From NCBI RefSeq assembly GCF_900112475.1, contig NZ_FOLW01000004.1, positions 219,249 to 283,248 of the forward strand: a stretch of 64,000 bases of DNA, read 5' to 3'. Made by a program: the position numbers and the translations under genes. Of this stretch, positions 46,665 through 56,585 are shown in pieces. The stretch comes from Pragia fontium DSM 5563 = ATCC 49100 (lineage in GTDB: Bacteria > Pseudomonadota > Gammaproteobacteria > Enterobacterales > Enterobacteriaceae). A model generated the notes under the pieces. It was given only the letters and a program-made list of their open reading frames with translations. It had not been told where the DNA came from and searched no databases. Position 1 is the stretch's first letter. Every line of letters starts with the position of its first letter.

Positions 46665-49529
46665 ATGGAAAGTTTATTTTTTCAAAATAAAGTGCATAAA
46701 GAGTTTGTCATTAAATTCCCTCGCAGCGTAAAAAACACACGGTTAACTATCGCCAGCTTAATAAGTTTAGGCGTTTTAGCATTACCTTATCATGTATTGG
46801 CAGCCGATCTTGGGAGCCAGGTTGCTGATAATATTGTATTAAATAATGGTGACCGGATAATTGCCGATCATATTCACGCTGCCAATACATTGGCCGGAAT
46901 ACTGAGTAAAGGTACTGCCAATATTAATTTGGCGCAAGATGTCACGATTACCGCTGAAGGTAATAACTTGGTTAATGCCATTGAGATTCAGGGAAATAAT
47001 GGTGTTTTAACCGCCGATAGATTAACGATTAACGCCAAAGGCTCAAATTTAACCTCCGGTATTATGGTTACAGGTGCCAACAATCGTCTTGATTTGGGTT
47101 CTGATAGCCATATCACTGTAGGTAGTAACAGTGTATCTGGCAATAGTTATGGTATTTCTCTTGCCAATGGTTCTACGCTCAATGCCAATAGATTGACTAT
47201 CGACGGCCAAGTGGCGGGCATTGTTCTTAATGATGCTGGAACTAAAGCTAATCTGGGTGAAGGGAGCGTGATTAAAGCCAATCGTTCTGCAGGCGTGATT
47301 CTAAATAATGGGGGCGTTGGCGATAATATTATATTCGAAGCGTCAAAACTTTCCATTATGACTCAGGGGGATAATATCTCTGGGATCTTGATGGGTAAAT
47401 ATACCTCTGCCGATTTAGGCAGCGGCAGTTCCATTAAGACCGAGGGTAAAAATGCGATTGGTATCGCGGCGCAGGGCGAATTTACTGCCGATGCACTGAC
47501 TATTTCGACTCAAGGTTCCGGTTCTGTTGCATTTGGTGTAGTTGGTGAGTCAACAGTAAACATTGGTGCCAATAGTCATATTTCCGCTAATGATTCTATC
47601 GGAATGAACATTGGTAGTATAGGTGGTGCCTCTGTTGTTAATTTTCGGGGTTCGGTAACGGAGCGTAATAGCGTTTATTCCACCGGCGCTGCGCCAACGG
47701 GGGTTGCAACGCTTTTTGCAAACTCAACGCTTAATTTGGCCTATACCGATATTAATATCGATAGCAGTCAAGGTGCTGGATATGGCGTAATCGCCATGTC
47801 TAAAGGGACGTTTAACGGCGATAATCTCACCATCAACGGTAACGCATCCACCACCGGAATTTTAGCTGTTGCGGATGGAAAAGTTAATTTAACCGGTGAT
47901 ACGGCGATTAATCTGGCCGATCCAAACGAGGTAGCTATTTCTAATGGGGAGGCGACGCTTTCTCTCACCGGAGGGATGGTGAATGCCAGCGGTAAAATGA
48001 CCATCAACGGCAGCGTTCTTTCCTATCAAGGTACTACCGATCTGGATATGCAGTCCGGCTCTCTCTGGCATGGTAAAGCCCAGAACGATTTGGCCAATAA
48101 TGGTGTGATTAATCTTTCATTAACCGATAGTCAGTGGAATATGACCGCAGATTCCACGATTGATAATTTGGTGTTGAATCAGAGTATCGTTGATTTTAGC
48201 GCAGGTTCGCCCGTTACACGATTAAGCCGAAACGGCAATAGTGACGACAAACTTTTAACCGTTGGCGACTTAAGCGGTAATGGTCATTTTGTTCTGCGTA
48301 CCAATATTGTCGGTGATGGTCATGGGGTTAATAACTCTGGCGATCGGTTGATCGTGGCCGGTACCAGTGCGGGGAATCATCAGTTAACGGTATTAAACCG
48401 TGGTAGTTTAGCGACCACCGGTGATGAAGTATTAACGTTGGTTAAAACTCAGGACGGTCAGGCCACTTTTACCAGTACCGGGCAGACTGAGCTGGGTGGT
48501 TATCTGTACGATGTGCGTAAAAACGGCAATGACTGGCAGATGTATGCCGTTGGAGCCGTACCGCCGAAAACTGATCCAAAACTCGATCCAGACCCAGAAG
48601 ATAAGCCGAATCCACCGATTACCACCACCGCTGATGCTGGGGCTAACTTCCTCAATGTGGGTTATCTGATGAACTATGCAGAAACCCAAACCTTATTACA
48701 GCGTATGGGCGATCTACGGCAGAATAGCGATCGGGGCAATATGTGGTTGAGAGGTTTTGCCGGTAAGTTTGATTCTTTCTCTGGTGGCAAGTTAAGCCGT
48801 TTTGATATGAGCTATAGCGGTATGCAGTTAGGCGCAGATAAACGTCTATCCGCTGAATTACCGCTGTTTGTTGGTCTGTTTATGGGCCAAACTCACGGTA
48901 GCCCGGATTATCGCTCAGGGGACGGTACCACTAAATCCGACAGTGCAGGTCTGTATACCACTTATCTGGCCAGTAACGGTTTTTATCTGGATGGGGTAGC
49001 AAAATATACCCATGTGAAAAACAGCTTTAACGTGAAAGATACCCAGGATAACCGAGTTAGTGGTAATGGCAATGCTGACGGTTTCAGCGTATCGCTGGAA
49101 AGCGGGCAGAAGTTCAGTTTGAATCAGCCGGGTAACGGTTTCTATATTGAACCTCAGGCGCAGTTTACCTATAGCCATCAGGGCGCCAGCAATATTGTAG
49201 CTTCTAACGGTTTGAAGATTGACTTAGGCAGCTATGAGTCGATGACCGGGCGCGCCAGTACACTATTGGGTTATGAACTGAGCCAAGGTGATAACACCTT
49301 TAACGTTTACCTGAAAACCGGCATCGTGCGTGAGTTCGAAGGGGATGTCGATTATCGTTTAAACGGTTCGGCTGAAAACCATACCTTTAAAGGGAACTGG
49401 TGGAATAACGGCGTGGGCGTCAGCGCTCAATTAGCCAAACAGCATACTTTCTATCTAAGTGCCGATAGTTCAACCGGTCATAAATTCGACCAGCGTCAAA
49501 TCAATGGCGGCTATCGTTTTAGCTTCTGA
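46665..49529 (+). CDS. Pertactin-like autotransporter 1 of tandem array
   Basis: A type V-secreted surface protein of 954 residues. A long signal peptide ends near HVLA-AD (residue 46). The passenger (to about 630) is a beta-helix-type domain of short repeats (GANNRLDLGSDS, GSSIKTEGKNAIGI, INGSVLSYQGTTDLDMQSGS). A pertactin-type autochaperone region follows (SLWHGKAQNDLANNG to GGYLYDVRKNGNDWQMYAVG), then a Pro/Asp linker and the 12-strand beta-barrel ending YRFSF. No protease or lipase motif was seen, so adhesion or aggregation is likely. It carries about 14 extra residues before the linker relative to its paralogues. GGAAAGG precedes the ATG. Confidence 0.88.
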   Translation: MESLFFQNKVHKEFVIKFPRSVKNTRLTIASLISLGVLALPYHVLAADLGSQVADNIVLNNGDRIIADHIHAANTLAGILSKGTANINLAQDVTITAEGNNLVNAIEIQGNNGVLTADRLTINAKGSNLTSGIMVTGANNRLDLGSDSHITVGSNSVSGNSYGISLANGSTLNANRLTIDGQVAGIVLNDAGTKANLGEGSVIKANRSAGVILNNGGVGDNIIFEASKLSIMTQGDNISGILMGKYTSADLGSGSSIKTEGKNAIGIAAQGEFTADALTISTQGSGSVAFGVVGESTVNIGANSHISANDSIGMNIGSIGGASVVNFRGSVTERNSVYSTGAAPTGVATLFANSTLNLAYTDINIDSSQGAGYGVIAMSKGTFNGDNLTINGNASTTGILAVADGKVNLTGDTAINLADPNEVAISNGEATLSLTGGMVNASGKMTINGSVLSYQGTTDLDMQSGSLWHGKAQNDLANNGVINLSLTDSQWNMTADSTIDNLVLNQSIVDFSAGSPVTRLSRNGNSDDKLLTVGDLSGNGHFVLRTNIVGDGHGVNNSGDRLIVAGTSAGNHQLTVLNRGSLATTGDEVLTLVKTQDGQATFTSTGQTELGGYLYDVRKNGNDWQMYAVGAVPPKTDPKLDPDPEDKPNPPITTTADAGANFLNVGYLMNYAETQTLLQRMGDLRQNSDRGNMWLRGFAGKFDSFSGGKLSRFDMSYSGMQLGADKRLSAELPLFVGLFMGQTHGSPDYRSGDGTTKSDSAGLYTTYLASNGFYLDGVAKYTHVKNSFNVKDTQDNRVSGNGNADGFSVSLESGQKFSLNQPGNGFYIEPQAQFTYSHQGASNIVASNGLKIDLGSYESMTGRASTLLGYELSQGDNTFNVYLKTGIVREFEGDVDYRLNGSAENHTFKGNWWNNGVGVSAQLAKQHTFYLSADSSTGHKFDQRQINGGYRFSF

Positions 49530-49549
49530 TTTTCAACTTGCCTGACAGT

Positions 49550-49577
49550 ATCTCCTGCCGTATCAACGGCAGGAGAT
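49550..49577 (+). terminator. Hairpin after autotransporter 1
   Basis: ATCTCCTGCCG and CGGCAGGAGAT form a perfect 11-bp stem with a 6-nt loop, 20 bp after the stop codon. Related hairpins follow genes 2 and 3. Confidence 0.7.
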
Positions 49578-50075
49578 ATCCGCTAATAAATCTAACCCTA
49601 TCTGTCTCATCCCGCCTGAAACGGTTGATTGGATTTTTTCATATCGTCTATAAGTAGCGTAGATGGGTCATTTTTTTATCATGAAATTATAAATATTTGA
49701 TTTAATGCTAACACGTTGCGTTTATTTTAATTAATGAGCTCTGAAAGCATTGTTGTATGAATGCAAAAATATAATGGCCTTATGGTTTATTTTATTTTTC
49801 GATGGTTTTTATATTAAGGTTAAATTTTGTATTTGCATGAAAACAAAGTAATTTTATTGATTCTCACTAGGGTTTAATTGCATTTTCATTGAGTTTTATT
49901 AATCAGGGTTTCTCTGTGTAACTCTAATGGGTTATCTCCTCGCTCTGGTTATAAACATATGTTTTTCATTGGATTAGGTTTATTTTTAAGGCGTTGTTGA
50001 TCCGTTTTTTAAATGGTATTAAAATGGTTTCTATAGAGATTATTTATAATCTTATTGTTATTGTTATTTTTAATT

Positions 50076-50129
50076 TTATCTTTATTAAAGATAAACCAGT
50101 AGGTAAATAGCTCCATTGAGAGGAGCTAT
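50076..50129 (+). promoter_or_regulatory. Paired palindromes in the leader of autotransporter 2
   Basis: First, TTATCTTT-ATT-AAAGATAA (50076-50094) is a perfect 8-bp inverted repeat. Then ATAGCTCC-ATTGAGA-GGAGCTAT (50107-50129) is another, ending 28 bp before the ATG. Both recur unchanged before autotransporter 3. The second stem contains GGAG, but the true ribosome site is the AAAGGA nearer the ATG. An operator and an mRNA hairpin are the likely roles. Confidence 0.55.
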
Positions 50130-50157
50130 CAATATAGAATTTAAAGGATAGCTAGTA

Positions 50158-52980
50158 ATGGATAGTATGTTGTTTCAAAAGGAATTTATTGAAAATTTTG
50201 CAGTTAACCCTTCCCGCAGTATAAAAAAACAACAATTAACGATTGCCGGCCTGCTAAGTCTAGGCGCTTTAGCGTTGCCTTATCATGTCTTAGCGGCAGA
50301 TATCGGGAGTCAGGTTGCTGATAATATTATATTAAATAATGATGACCGCATTATTGCCGATCATACTAATGCTGCAAATACCTTGGTTGGTATATCAAGT
50401 GGAGGCATTGCCAATATTAACCTGGCAAAAGATGTCACGATTATCGCCGAGGGTAATAGTCTGGTTAATGCCATTGAGCTCAAGGGAAATAATGGTGTTT
50501 TAACCGCCGATAGATTAACGATTAACGCCAAAGGCTCAAGTGTAACCTCCGGTATTATGGTTACTGGTGCTAACAACCGTCTTGATTTGGGCTCCGATAG
50601 CCATATCACTGTAGGTATTAACAATGCCTCTAGCAATGGTTATGGCATCTCTCTTACCAATGGGTCGACGCTCTATGCCAATAGATTGACTATCGACAGT
50701 CAAGTGGCGGGCATTATGGTTAGTGGTGCGGGAACCAAAGTTAATCTGGGTGAAGGGAGCACGATTAAAGCCAATCGTATGGCAGGTGTAGTTCTAAGTA
50801 ATGGAAGCGTCAGCGATAATATCGTATTTGAAGCGTCAAAACTCTCCATTATGACTCAGGGGGATAATGTTGCTGGGATTTCGATAGGTAAATATACCTC
50901 TACTGATTTAGGCAGCGGCAGTTCCATTAAGACCGAGGGTAAAAATGCGTTTGGTATCTCGGCACAGGGTGATTTTACTGCCGATGCATTGACTATCTCG
51001 ACTCAGGGTTTAGGCTCTTCAGCTTTCGGTTTATCCGGTGAGGCAACAGTAAACATTGGTGCCAACAGTCATATCTCTGCTAAGAATAGTGTGGGAATGA
51101 ACATTGGCAGTATGGGTACCTCTGTTGTCAATTTTCGGGGGTCGGCGACGGAACGTAATAGCGTTTATTCCTCCGGCGCGGCGCCAACGGGGGTTGCAAC
51201 GCTTCTTTCTGGCATAACCGCCAATCTGGCTTATACCGATATTAATATCGACAGTAGTCAAGGGGCTGGATATGGTGTAATCGCCATGTCTGAAGGGACG
51301 TTTAACGGTGATAATCTCACCATCAACGGTAACGCTTCCACTACCGGAATTTTTGCGTTTTTGGATGGGAAAGTTAATTTAACCGGTGATACGGTGATTA
51401 ATCTGCCTGATTCGAACGAAGTAGCCATTGCTAATGGGGATGCAACGTCTTCTCTCACGGGCGGGGTGATTAATGCCAGCGGTAAAATGACCATCAACGG
51501 CAGCGTTCTTTCCTATCAAGGTACTACCGATCTGGACATGCAGTCTGGCTCTCTCTGGCATGGTAAAGCCCAGAACGATCTGGCCAATAATGGTATGATT
51601 AATCTTTCATTAACCAATAGCCAGTGGAATATGACTGCGGATTCCACGGTTGATAAATTGGTGTTGAATCAGGGCACTGTCGATTTTAGTGAAGATAAAC
51701 TCGGCTCGACATTAACCGTGGGTGATTTAAGCGGCAACGGCAATTTTGTTCTGCGTACCGATATTGTGGGTGACGGGCATGGTGTTAATAACTCCGGCGA
51801 TCGATTGGTCGTGAGCGGAACCAGCGCCGGTGATCATCAGTTAACGGTATTAAACCGCGGTAGTTTGGCGACCACCGGTGATGAAGTATTAACACTGGTT
51901 GAAACGCAGGATGGTCAGGCAAACTTTACCAGCAGCGGGCAAACTGAGTTGGGTGGTTATCTGTACGATGTGCGTAAAAACGGCAATGACTGGCAGATGT
52001 ATGCCGTTGGAACCGTACCGCCGACAACCGATCCAAATCCGGGCCCAGAAGATAAGCCGAATCCACCGATTACCACCACCGCTGATGCCGGGGCTAACTT
52101 CCTTAACGTGGGTTATCTGATGAATTATGCAGAAACCCAAACCTTATTACAGCGTATGGGCGATCTACGGCAGAATAGCGATCGGGGTAATATGTGGTTG
52201 AGAGGCTTTGCCGGTAAGTTTGATTCTTTCTCTGGCGGCAAGCTAAGCCGTTTTGATATGAGCTATAGCGGTATGCAGTTAGGCGCGGATAAGCGTATTT
52301 CAGCAGAGCTACCGTTGTTTGTTGGTCTGTTTATGGGCCAAACTCACGGTAGCCCAGACTATCGCTCAGGGGAAGGTACCACTAAATCTGACAGTGCGGG
52401 TTTGTATGCCACTTATCTGGCCAATAACGGTTTTTATCTGGATGGGGTAGCAAAATATACCCATATAAAAAACAGTTTTAACGTGAAAGACACTCAGGAT
52501 AACCGAGTGAACGGTAATGGCAATTCTGACGGTTTCAGTGTATCGCTGGAAAGCGGGCAGAAGTTCAGTTTGAATCAGCCGGGTAACGGTTTCTATATTG
52601 AGCCACAGGCGCAGTTTACCTATAGCCATCAGGGCGCCAGCAATATTGTAGCTTCTAACGGTTTGAAGGTTGATTTAGGCAGCTATGAGTCAATGACCGG
52701 GCGCGCCAGTACACTGTTGGGTTATGAGCTGAGCCAAGGTGATAACACCTTTAACGTTTACCTGAAAACCGGCATCGTGCGTGAGTTCGAAGGGGATGTC
52801 GATTATCGTTTAAATGGTTCGGCTGAAAACCATACCTTTAAAGGGAACTGGTGGAATAACGGTGTGGGCGTCAGCGCTCAATTAGCCAAACAGCATACTT
52901 TCTATTTAAGTGCCGACAGTTCAACTGGTAATAAATTCGACCAACGTCAAATCAATGGCGGCTATCGCTTTAGTTTCTGA
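50158..52980 (+). CDS. Pertactin-like autotransporter 2 of tandem array
   Basis: A 940-residue paralogue of its neighbours with the same plan: a long signal peptide ending VLA-AD (about 47), a beta-helix passenger, the autochaperone region (SLWHGKAQNDLANNG), the linker TTDPNPGPEDKPNPP and a barrel ending YRFSF. The barrel (last ~290 residues) is nearly identical to genes 1 and 3, while the passenger differs at many positions (for example DSNEVAIANGDATSSLTGGV). AAAGGA precedes the ATG. The passenger divergence suggests antigenic or ligand variation. Confidence 0.88.
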   Translation: MDSMLFQKEFIENFAVNPSRSIKKQQLTIAGLLSLGALALPYHVLAADIGSQVADNIILNNDDRIIADHTNAANTLVGISSGGIANINLAKDVTIIAEGNSLVNAIELKGNNGVLTADRLTINAKGSSVTSGIMVTGANNRLDLGSDSHITVGINNASSNGYGISLTNGSTLYANRLTIDSQVAGIMVSGAGTKVNLGEGSTIKANRMAGVVLSNGSVSDNIVFEASKLSIMTQGDNVAGISIGKYTSTDLGSGSSIKTEGKNAFGISAQGDFTADALTISTQGLGSSAFGLSGEATVNIGANSHISAKNSVGMNIGSMGTSVVNFRGSATERNSVYSSGAAPTGVATLLSGITANLAYTDINIDSSQGAGYGVIAMSEGTFNGDNLTINGNASTTGIFAFLDGKVNLTGDTVINLPDSNEVAIANGDATSSLTGGVINASGKMTINGSVLSYQGTTDLDMQSGSLWHGKAQNDLANNGMINLSLTNSQWNMTADSTVDKLVLNQGTVDFSEDKLGSTLTVGDLSGNGNFVLRTDIVGDGHGVNNSGDRLVVSGTSAGDHQLTVLNRGSLATTGDEVLTLVETQDGQANFTSSGQTELGGYLYDVRKNGNDWQMYAVGTVPPTTDPNPGPEDKPNPPITTTADAGANFLNVGYLMNYAETQTLLQRMGDLRQNSDRGNMWLRGFAGKFDSFSGGKLSRFDMSYSGMQLGADKRISAELPLFVGLFMGQTHGSPDYRSGEGTTKSDSAGLYATYLANNGFYLDGVAKYTHIKNSFNVKDTQDNRVNGNGNSDGFSVSLESGQKFSLNQPGNGFYIEPQAQFTYSHQGASNIVASNGLKVDLGSYESMTGRASTLLGYELSQGDNTFNVYLKTGIVREFEGDVDYRLNGSAENHTFKGNWWNNGVGVSAQLAKQHTFYLSADSSTGNKFDQRQINGGYRFSF

Positions 52981-53000
52981 TTATCAACTTGCCTGACTGT

Positions 53001-53028
53001 ATCTCCTGTCGTATCAACGGCAGGAGAT
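53001..53028 (+). terminator. Hairpin after autotransporter 2
   Basis: ATCTCCTGTCG and CGGCAGGAGAT pair with one G-U, in the same place as after gene 1. Confidence 0.65.
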
Positions 53029-53524
53029 ATTCTACCAATAAATCTAACCCTATCTGCCTCATCCAACCTGAAACGGTTGATTGATTTTTTTTATATCGTC
53101 TATAAACAGCGAAGATAGGTTATTATTTCCATTACTAAAATATAAAGAATTCTTTCATATCTAACGTGTTGCATTTATTTAAATTAATATGTGCTTAAGG
53201 CATTGTTATATAAATATGGAAAATATAGTGGCCTCATGGTTGATTTGATTTTCCCGATGATTTTTACAGTAAGGTGATATTCTATAATTATATGAAATAT
53301 AAGTGATTTTGTTGGTTTTCGTTAAGTGTTAACAGCATTTTTCATTGAGTTTAATTAATCACCAACCCTTTATGTAACTCTAATTGGTTATCCTTTTGCT
53401 TGGGCGTAAACGTATGTTTTTCAGTTGGATAAATTAATTATTAAGGTGTTGTTGATTGGTTTTTTAAATGGTATTAGAATGGTTTTAATAGAGATTGTTT
53501 ATAATCTTAGTATTATTTTTAATT

Positions 53525-53578
53525 TTATCTTTATTAAAGATAAGTCAGTAGGTAAATAGCTCCATTGAGAGGAGCTAT
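53525..53578 (+). promoter_or_regulatory. Paired palindromes in the leader of autotransporter 3
   Basis: TTATCTTT-ATT-AAAGATAA (53525-53543) and ATAGCTCC-ATTGAGA-GGAGCTAT (53556-53578) are identical to those before gene 2, while the DNA further upstream has drifted. This implies selection on both elements or recent copying. Confidence 0.55.
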
Positions 53579-53606
53579 CAATATAGAATCTAAAGGATAG
53601 ATAGTA

Positions 53607-56429
53607 ATGGATAGCATGTTGTTTCAAAAGGAATTTCATAAAAATTTCGCAGTCAAACCCTCCCGCAGTATAAAAAAACAACAATTAACGATTGTCGGCC
53701 TGCTAAGTCTAGGCGCTTTAGCGTTGCCTTATCATGTCTTAGCAGCAGATGTTGGGAGTCAGGTTGCGGATAATATTACATTAAACAATGGCGATCGGTT
53801 GATTGCCGATCGTATTCCCAGTGGAAATATTCTGGTTGGTATACTCAGTGAAGGTATTGCCAATATTAATCTGGCAAAAGATGTCACGGTTGTTGCTGAA
53901 GGTAATAGTCCGATTAATGCCATTGAAATTAATGGAAATAACGGCGTTTTAACCGCCGATAAATTAACGATTCATGCTAAAGGTTCAGTGTCAACTAACG
54001 GTATTGTAGTTAAAGGCTCGCAAAACCGGATTGATCTGGGAACCGACAGTAATATCACTATTGAGCATAATAACTCCTCTGACTTCGGTTACGGCATAAA
54101 AATGAGCAATGGTTCAACACTCAATGCCAATAGATTGACTATCGATAGTCAGGGAGCAGGCATCTATATTGACGGTGCAGGAACCAAAGTTAATCTGGGT
54201 GAAGGGAGTCAGATTAAAGCGAGTCGCAGTGTCGGCGTTGGATTATCAAATGGGGACATCAGTGATAACGTTGTATTTGAAGCGTCAAAACTCTCTATTA
54301 TGACTCAGGGGGATAATGTTACTGGGATCTCGATGGGTAAATATACCTCTATCGATTTAGGCAGTGGCAGTTCCATTGAGACCGAGGGTAATAATGCGTT
54401 TGGCATTGCGGGGCAGGGTGAGTTTACTGCCGAGGCGCTGACTATTTCGACTCAAGGTTCCGGCTCTGTTGCGTTCGGTTTAGCCGGTGAGGCAACAGTA
54501 AACATTGGTGCCAACAGTCATCTCTCTGCAAAAAATGCGACGGCCATGAATATTGGTAGTAGTGGAGGAACCACGGTAGTCAATTTTCATGGAACTGCGA
54601 TGGAACGTAATACTATATATTCCTCTGGCGATGCGCCAATGGGGGTTGCAACGCTGCTTTCTGGTACAACGACTAATCTAGCCTATACCGATATTAATAT
54701 CGACAGCAGTCAAGGCGCTGGATATGGCGTATTAGTGATGTCTGAAGGGATGCTTAACGGTGATAATCTCACCATCAACGGTACCGCTTCCACCTCTGGA
54801 ATTTTAGCGGTTTTGGATGGGAAAGTTAATTTAACCGGTGATACGGTGATTAATCTGGCTGATTCAAACGAGGTAGCCATTTCTAATGGGGAGGCGACGC
54901 TTTCTTTCACCGGAGGGATGGTGAATGCCAGCGGTAAAATGACCATCAACGGCAGCGTTCTTTCCTATCAAGGTATTACCGATCTGGATATGCAGTCCGG
55001 CTCTCTCTGGCATGGTAAAGCCCAGAACGATTTGGCCAATAATGGTGTGATTAATCTTTCATTAACCAATAGTCAATGGAATATGACCGCGGATTCCACG
55101 GTTGATAAATTGGTGTTGAATCAGAGCACCGTCGATTTTAGTGAAGATAAACTCGGCTCGACATTAACCGTGGGTGATTTAAGCGGCAACGGCAATTTTG
55201 TTCTGCGTACCGATATTGTGGGTGACGGGCATGGCGTTAATAACTCCGGCGATCGATTGGTCGTGAGCGGAACCAGCGCCGGTGATCATCAGTTAACGGT
55301 ATTAAACCGCGGTAGTTTGGCGACCACCGGAGATGAAGTATTAACGTTGGTTGAAACGCAGGACGGTCAGGCAAACTTTACCAGTATCGGACAGACCGAA
55401 CTAGGTGGTTATTTATACGATGTGCGTAAAAACGGCAATAACTGGCAATTGTACGCGGTTGGTGCCGTGCCACCTACCACAGGCCCAGATCCAGAAGACA
55501 ATAAACCGAATCTACCCATTACCACCACCGCCGACGCTGGGGCTAACTTCCTTAACGTGGGTTATCTGATGAACTATGCAGAAACCCAAACGCTATTACA
55601 GCGGATGGGCGATCTACGGCAGAATAGCGAACAGGGCAATATGTGGCTGAGAGGCTTTGCCGGTAAGTTTGATTCTTTCTCTGGCGGCAAGCTAAGCCGT
55701 TTTGATATGAGCTATAGCGGTATGCAGTTAGGCGCGGATAAGCGTATTTCAGTAGAGCTACCGTTGTTTGTTGGTCTGTTTATGGGCCAAACTCACGGTA
55801 GCCCAGACTATCGCTCAGGGGACGGTTCCACCAAATCCGACAGTGCAGGTCTGTATGCTACCTATCTGGCCAATAACCGTTTTTATCTGGATGGGGTAGC
55901 AAAATATACCCATGTGAAAAACAGCTTTAACGTGAAAGATACCCAGGATAACCGAGTTAGTGGTAATGGCAATGCTGACGGTTTCAGCGTATCGCTGGAA
56001 AGCGGGCAGAAGTTCAGTTTGAATCAGCCGGGTAACGGTTTCTATATTGAACCTCAGGCGCAGTTTACCTATAGCCATCAGGGCGCCAGCAATATTGTAG
56101 CTTCTAACGGTTTGAAGGTTGATTTAGGTAGCTATGAGTCAATGACTGGGCGCGCCAGTACACTGTTGGGTTATGAGCTGAGCCAAGGTGATAACACCTT
56201 TAACGTTTACCTGAAAACCGGCATCGTGCGTGAGTTCGAAGGGGATGTCGATTATCGTTTAAACGGTTCGGCTGAAAACCATACCTTTAAAGGGAACTGG
56301 TGGAATAACGGTGTGGGCGTCAGCGCTCAATTAGCCAAACAGCATACTTTCTATTTAAGTGCCGACAGTTCAACTGGTAATAAATTCGACCAACGTCAAA
56401 TCAATGGCGGCTATCGCTTTAGTTTCTGA
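53607..56429 (+). CDS. Pertactin-like autotransporter 3 of tandem array
   Basis: A 940-residue paralogue with the same layout. Its passenger is the most diverged in the first third (for example GNILVGILSEGIANINLAK, IEHNNSSDFGYGIKMSNGS). The linker is TTGPDPEDNKPNLP. The barrel is a mosaic: 55879-56117 is identical to gene 1 at every base, whereas flanking parts match gene 2 better, a sign of gene conversion. AAAGGA precedes the ATG. It is followed by a diverged copy of the shared hairpin, after which similarity stops. Confidence 0.88.
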   Translation: MDSMLFQKEFHKNFAVKPSRSIKKQQLTIVGLLSLGALALPYHVLAADVGSQVADNITLNNGDRLIADRIPSGNILVGILSEGIANINLAKDVTVVAEGNSPINAIEINGNNGVLTADKLTIHAKGSVSTNGIVVKGSQNRIDLGTDSNITIEHNNSSDFGYGIKMSNGSTLNANRLTIDSQGAGIYIDGAGTKVNLGEGSQIKASRSVGVGLSNGDISDNVVFEASKLSIMTQGDNVTGISMGKYTSIDLGSGSSIETEGNNAFGIAGQGEFTAEALTISTQGSGSVAFGLAGEATVNIGANSHLSAKNATAMNIGSSGGTTVVNFHGTAMERNTIYSSGDAPMGVATLLSGTTTNLAYTDINIDSSQGAGYGVLVMSEGMLNGDNLTINGTASTSGILAVLDGKVNLTGDTVINLADSNEVAISNGEATLSFTGGMVNASGKMTINGSVLSYQGITDLDMQSGSLWHGKAQNDLANNGVINLSLTNSQWNMTADSTVDKLVLNQSTVDFSEDKLGSTLTVGDLSGNGNFVLRTDIVGDGHGVNNSGDRLVVSGTSAGDHQLTVLNRGSLATTGDEVLTLVETQDGQANFTSIGQTELGGYLYDVRKNGNNWQLYAVGAVPPTTGPDPEDNKPNLPITTTADAGANFLNVGYLMNYAETQTLLQRMGDLRQNSEQGNMWLRGFAGKFDSFSGGKLSRFDMSYSGMQLGADKRISVELPLFVGLFMGQTHGSPDYRSGDGSTKSDSAGLYATYLANNRFYLDGVAKYTHVKNSFNVKDTQDNRVSGNGNADGFSVSLESGQKFSLNQPGNGFYIEPQAQFTYSHQGASNIVASNGLKVDLGSYESMTGRASTLLGYELSQGDNTFNVYLKTGIVREFEGDVDYRLNGSAENHTFKGNWWNNGVGVSAQLAKQHTFYLSADSSTGNKFDQRQINGGYRFSF

Positions 56430-56450
56430 TTATCAACCTGCCTGACTCTA

Positions 56451-56476
56451 TTTCCTGCCGTGTAAGCGGCAGGAAA
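56451..56476 (+). terminator. Hairpin after autotransporter 3
   Basis: TTTCCTGCCG and CGGCAGGAAA form a 10-bp stem with a 6-nt loop, a compensated variant of the hairpins after genes 1 and 2 (both arms changed together). Confidence 0.7.
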
Positions 56477-56585
56477 TCTTATATTCCTATTCCAGATATT
56501 GTTACGATTATTTTTCGGTCGTGTTAAGGATTTTTTAAGCTATTTTTATTAGCATGGAAAAAATGAGTTTACAGAGACCTTAACG

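Larger units (their letters stand above)
49530..50157. repeat. Intergenic repeat between autotransporters 1 and 2
   Basis: This 628-bp AT-rich spacer is homologous along its length to the spacer at 52981-53606. Shared pieces include TCTAACCCTATCTG, CCTGAAACGGTTGATTG and TTTTTTAAATGGTATTA. It contains the terminator of gene 1, no ORF, and the leader palindromes of gene 2. It is one copy of the tandem-duplication joint. Confidence 0.75.
52981..53606. repeat. Intergenic repeat between autotransporters 2 and 3
   Basis: A 626-bp spacer homologous to 49530-50157 but with many substitutions, more than in the flanking barrel coding sequence. It carries the same terminator, T-rich middle and leader palindromes, and no ORF. 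With the previous copy it defines a duplicated unit of about 3.45 kb. Confidence 0.75.
46665..56429 (+). repeat. Tandem array of three autotransporter units (~3.45 kb period)
   Basis: Gene 2 and gene 3 start 3449 bp apart, and the two spacers start 3451 bp apart. Barrels, signal regions and spacers are all homologous, while passengers diverge. Unequal crossing-over between paralogues is the simplest origin. Confidence 0.85.

Noticed and set aside
47768-56078. Repeated minus-strand open frames inside all three autotransporters (for example 48915-49178, 52366-52629, 55815-56078).
   Set aside because: They recur only because the coding strands are repeated, and they show no independent features of genes.
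46665-56429. The large direct repeats considered as a composite transposon or prophage structure.
   Set aside because: No transposase, integrase, terminal repeats or attachment-like duplications were seen. The repeats are paralogous genes with their spacers.
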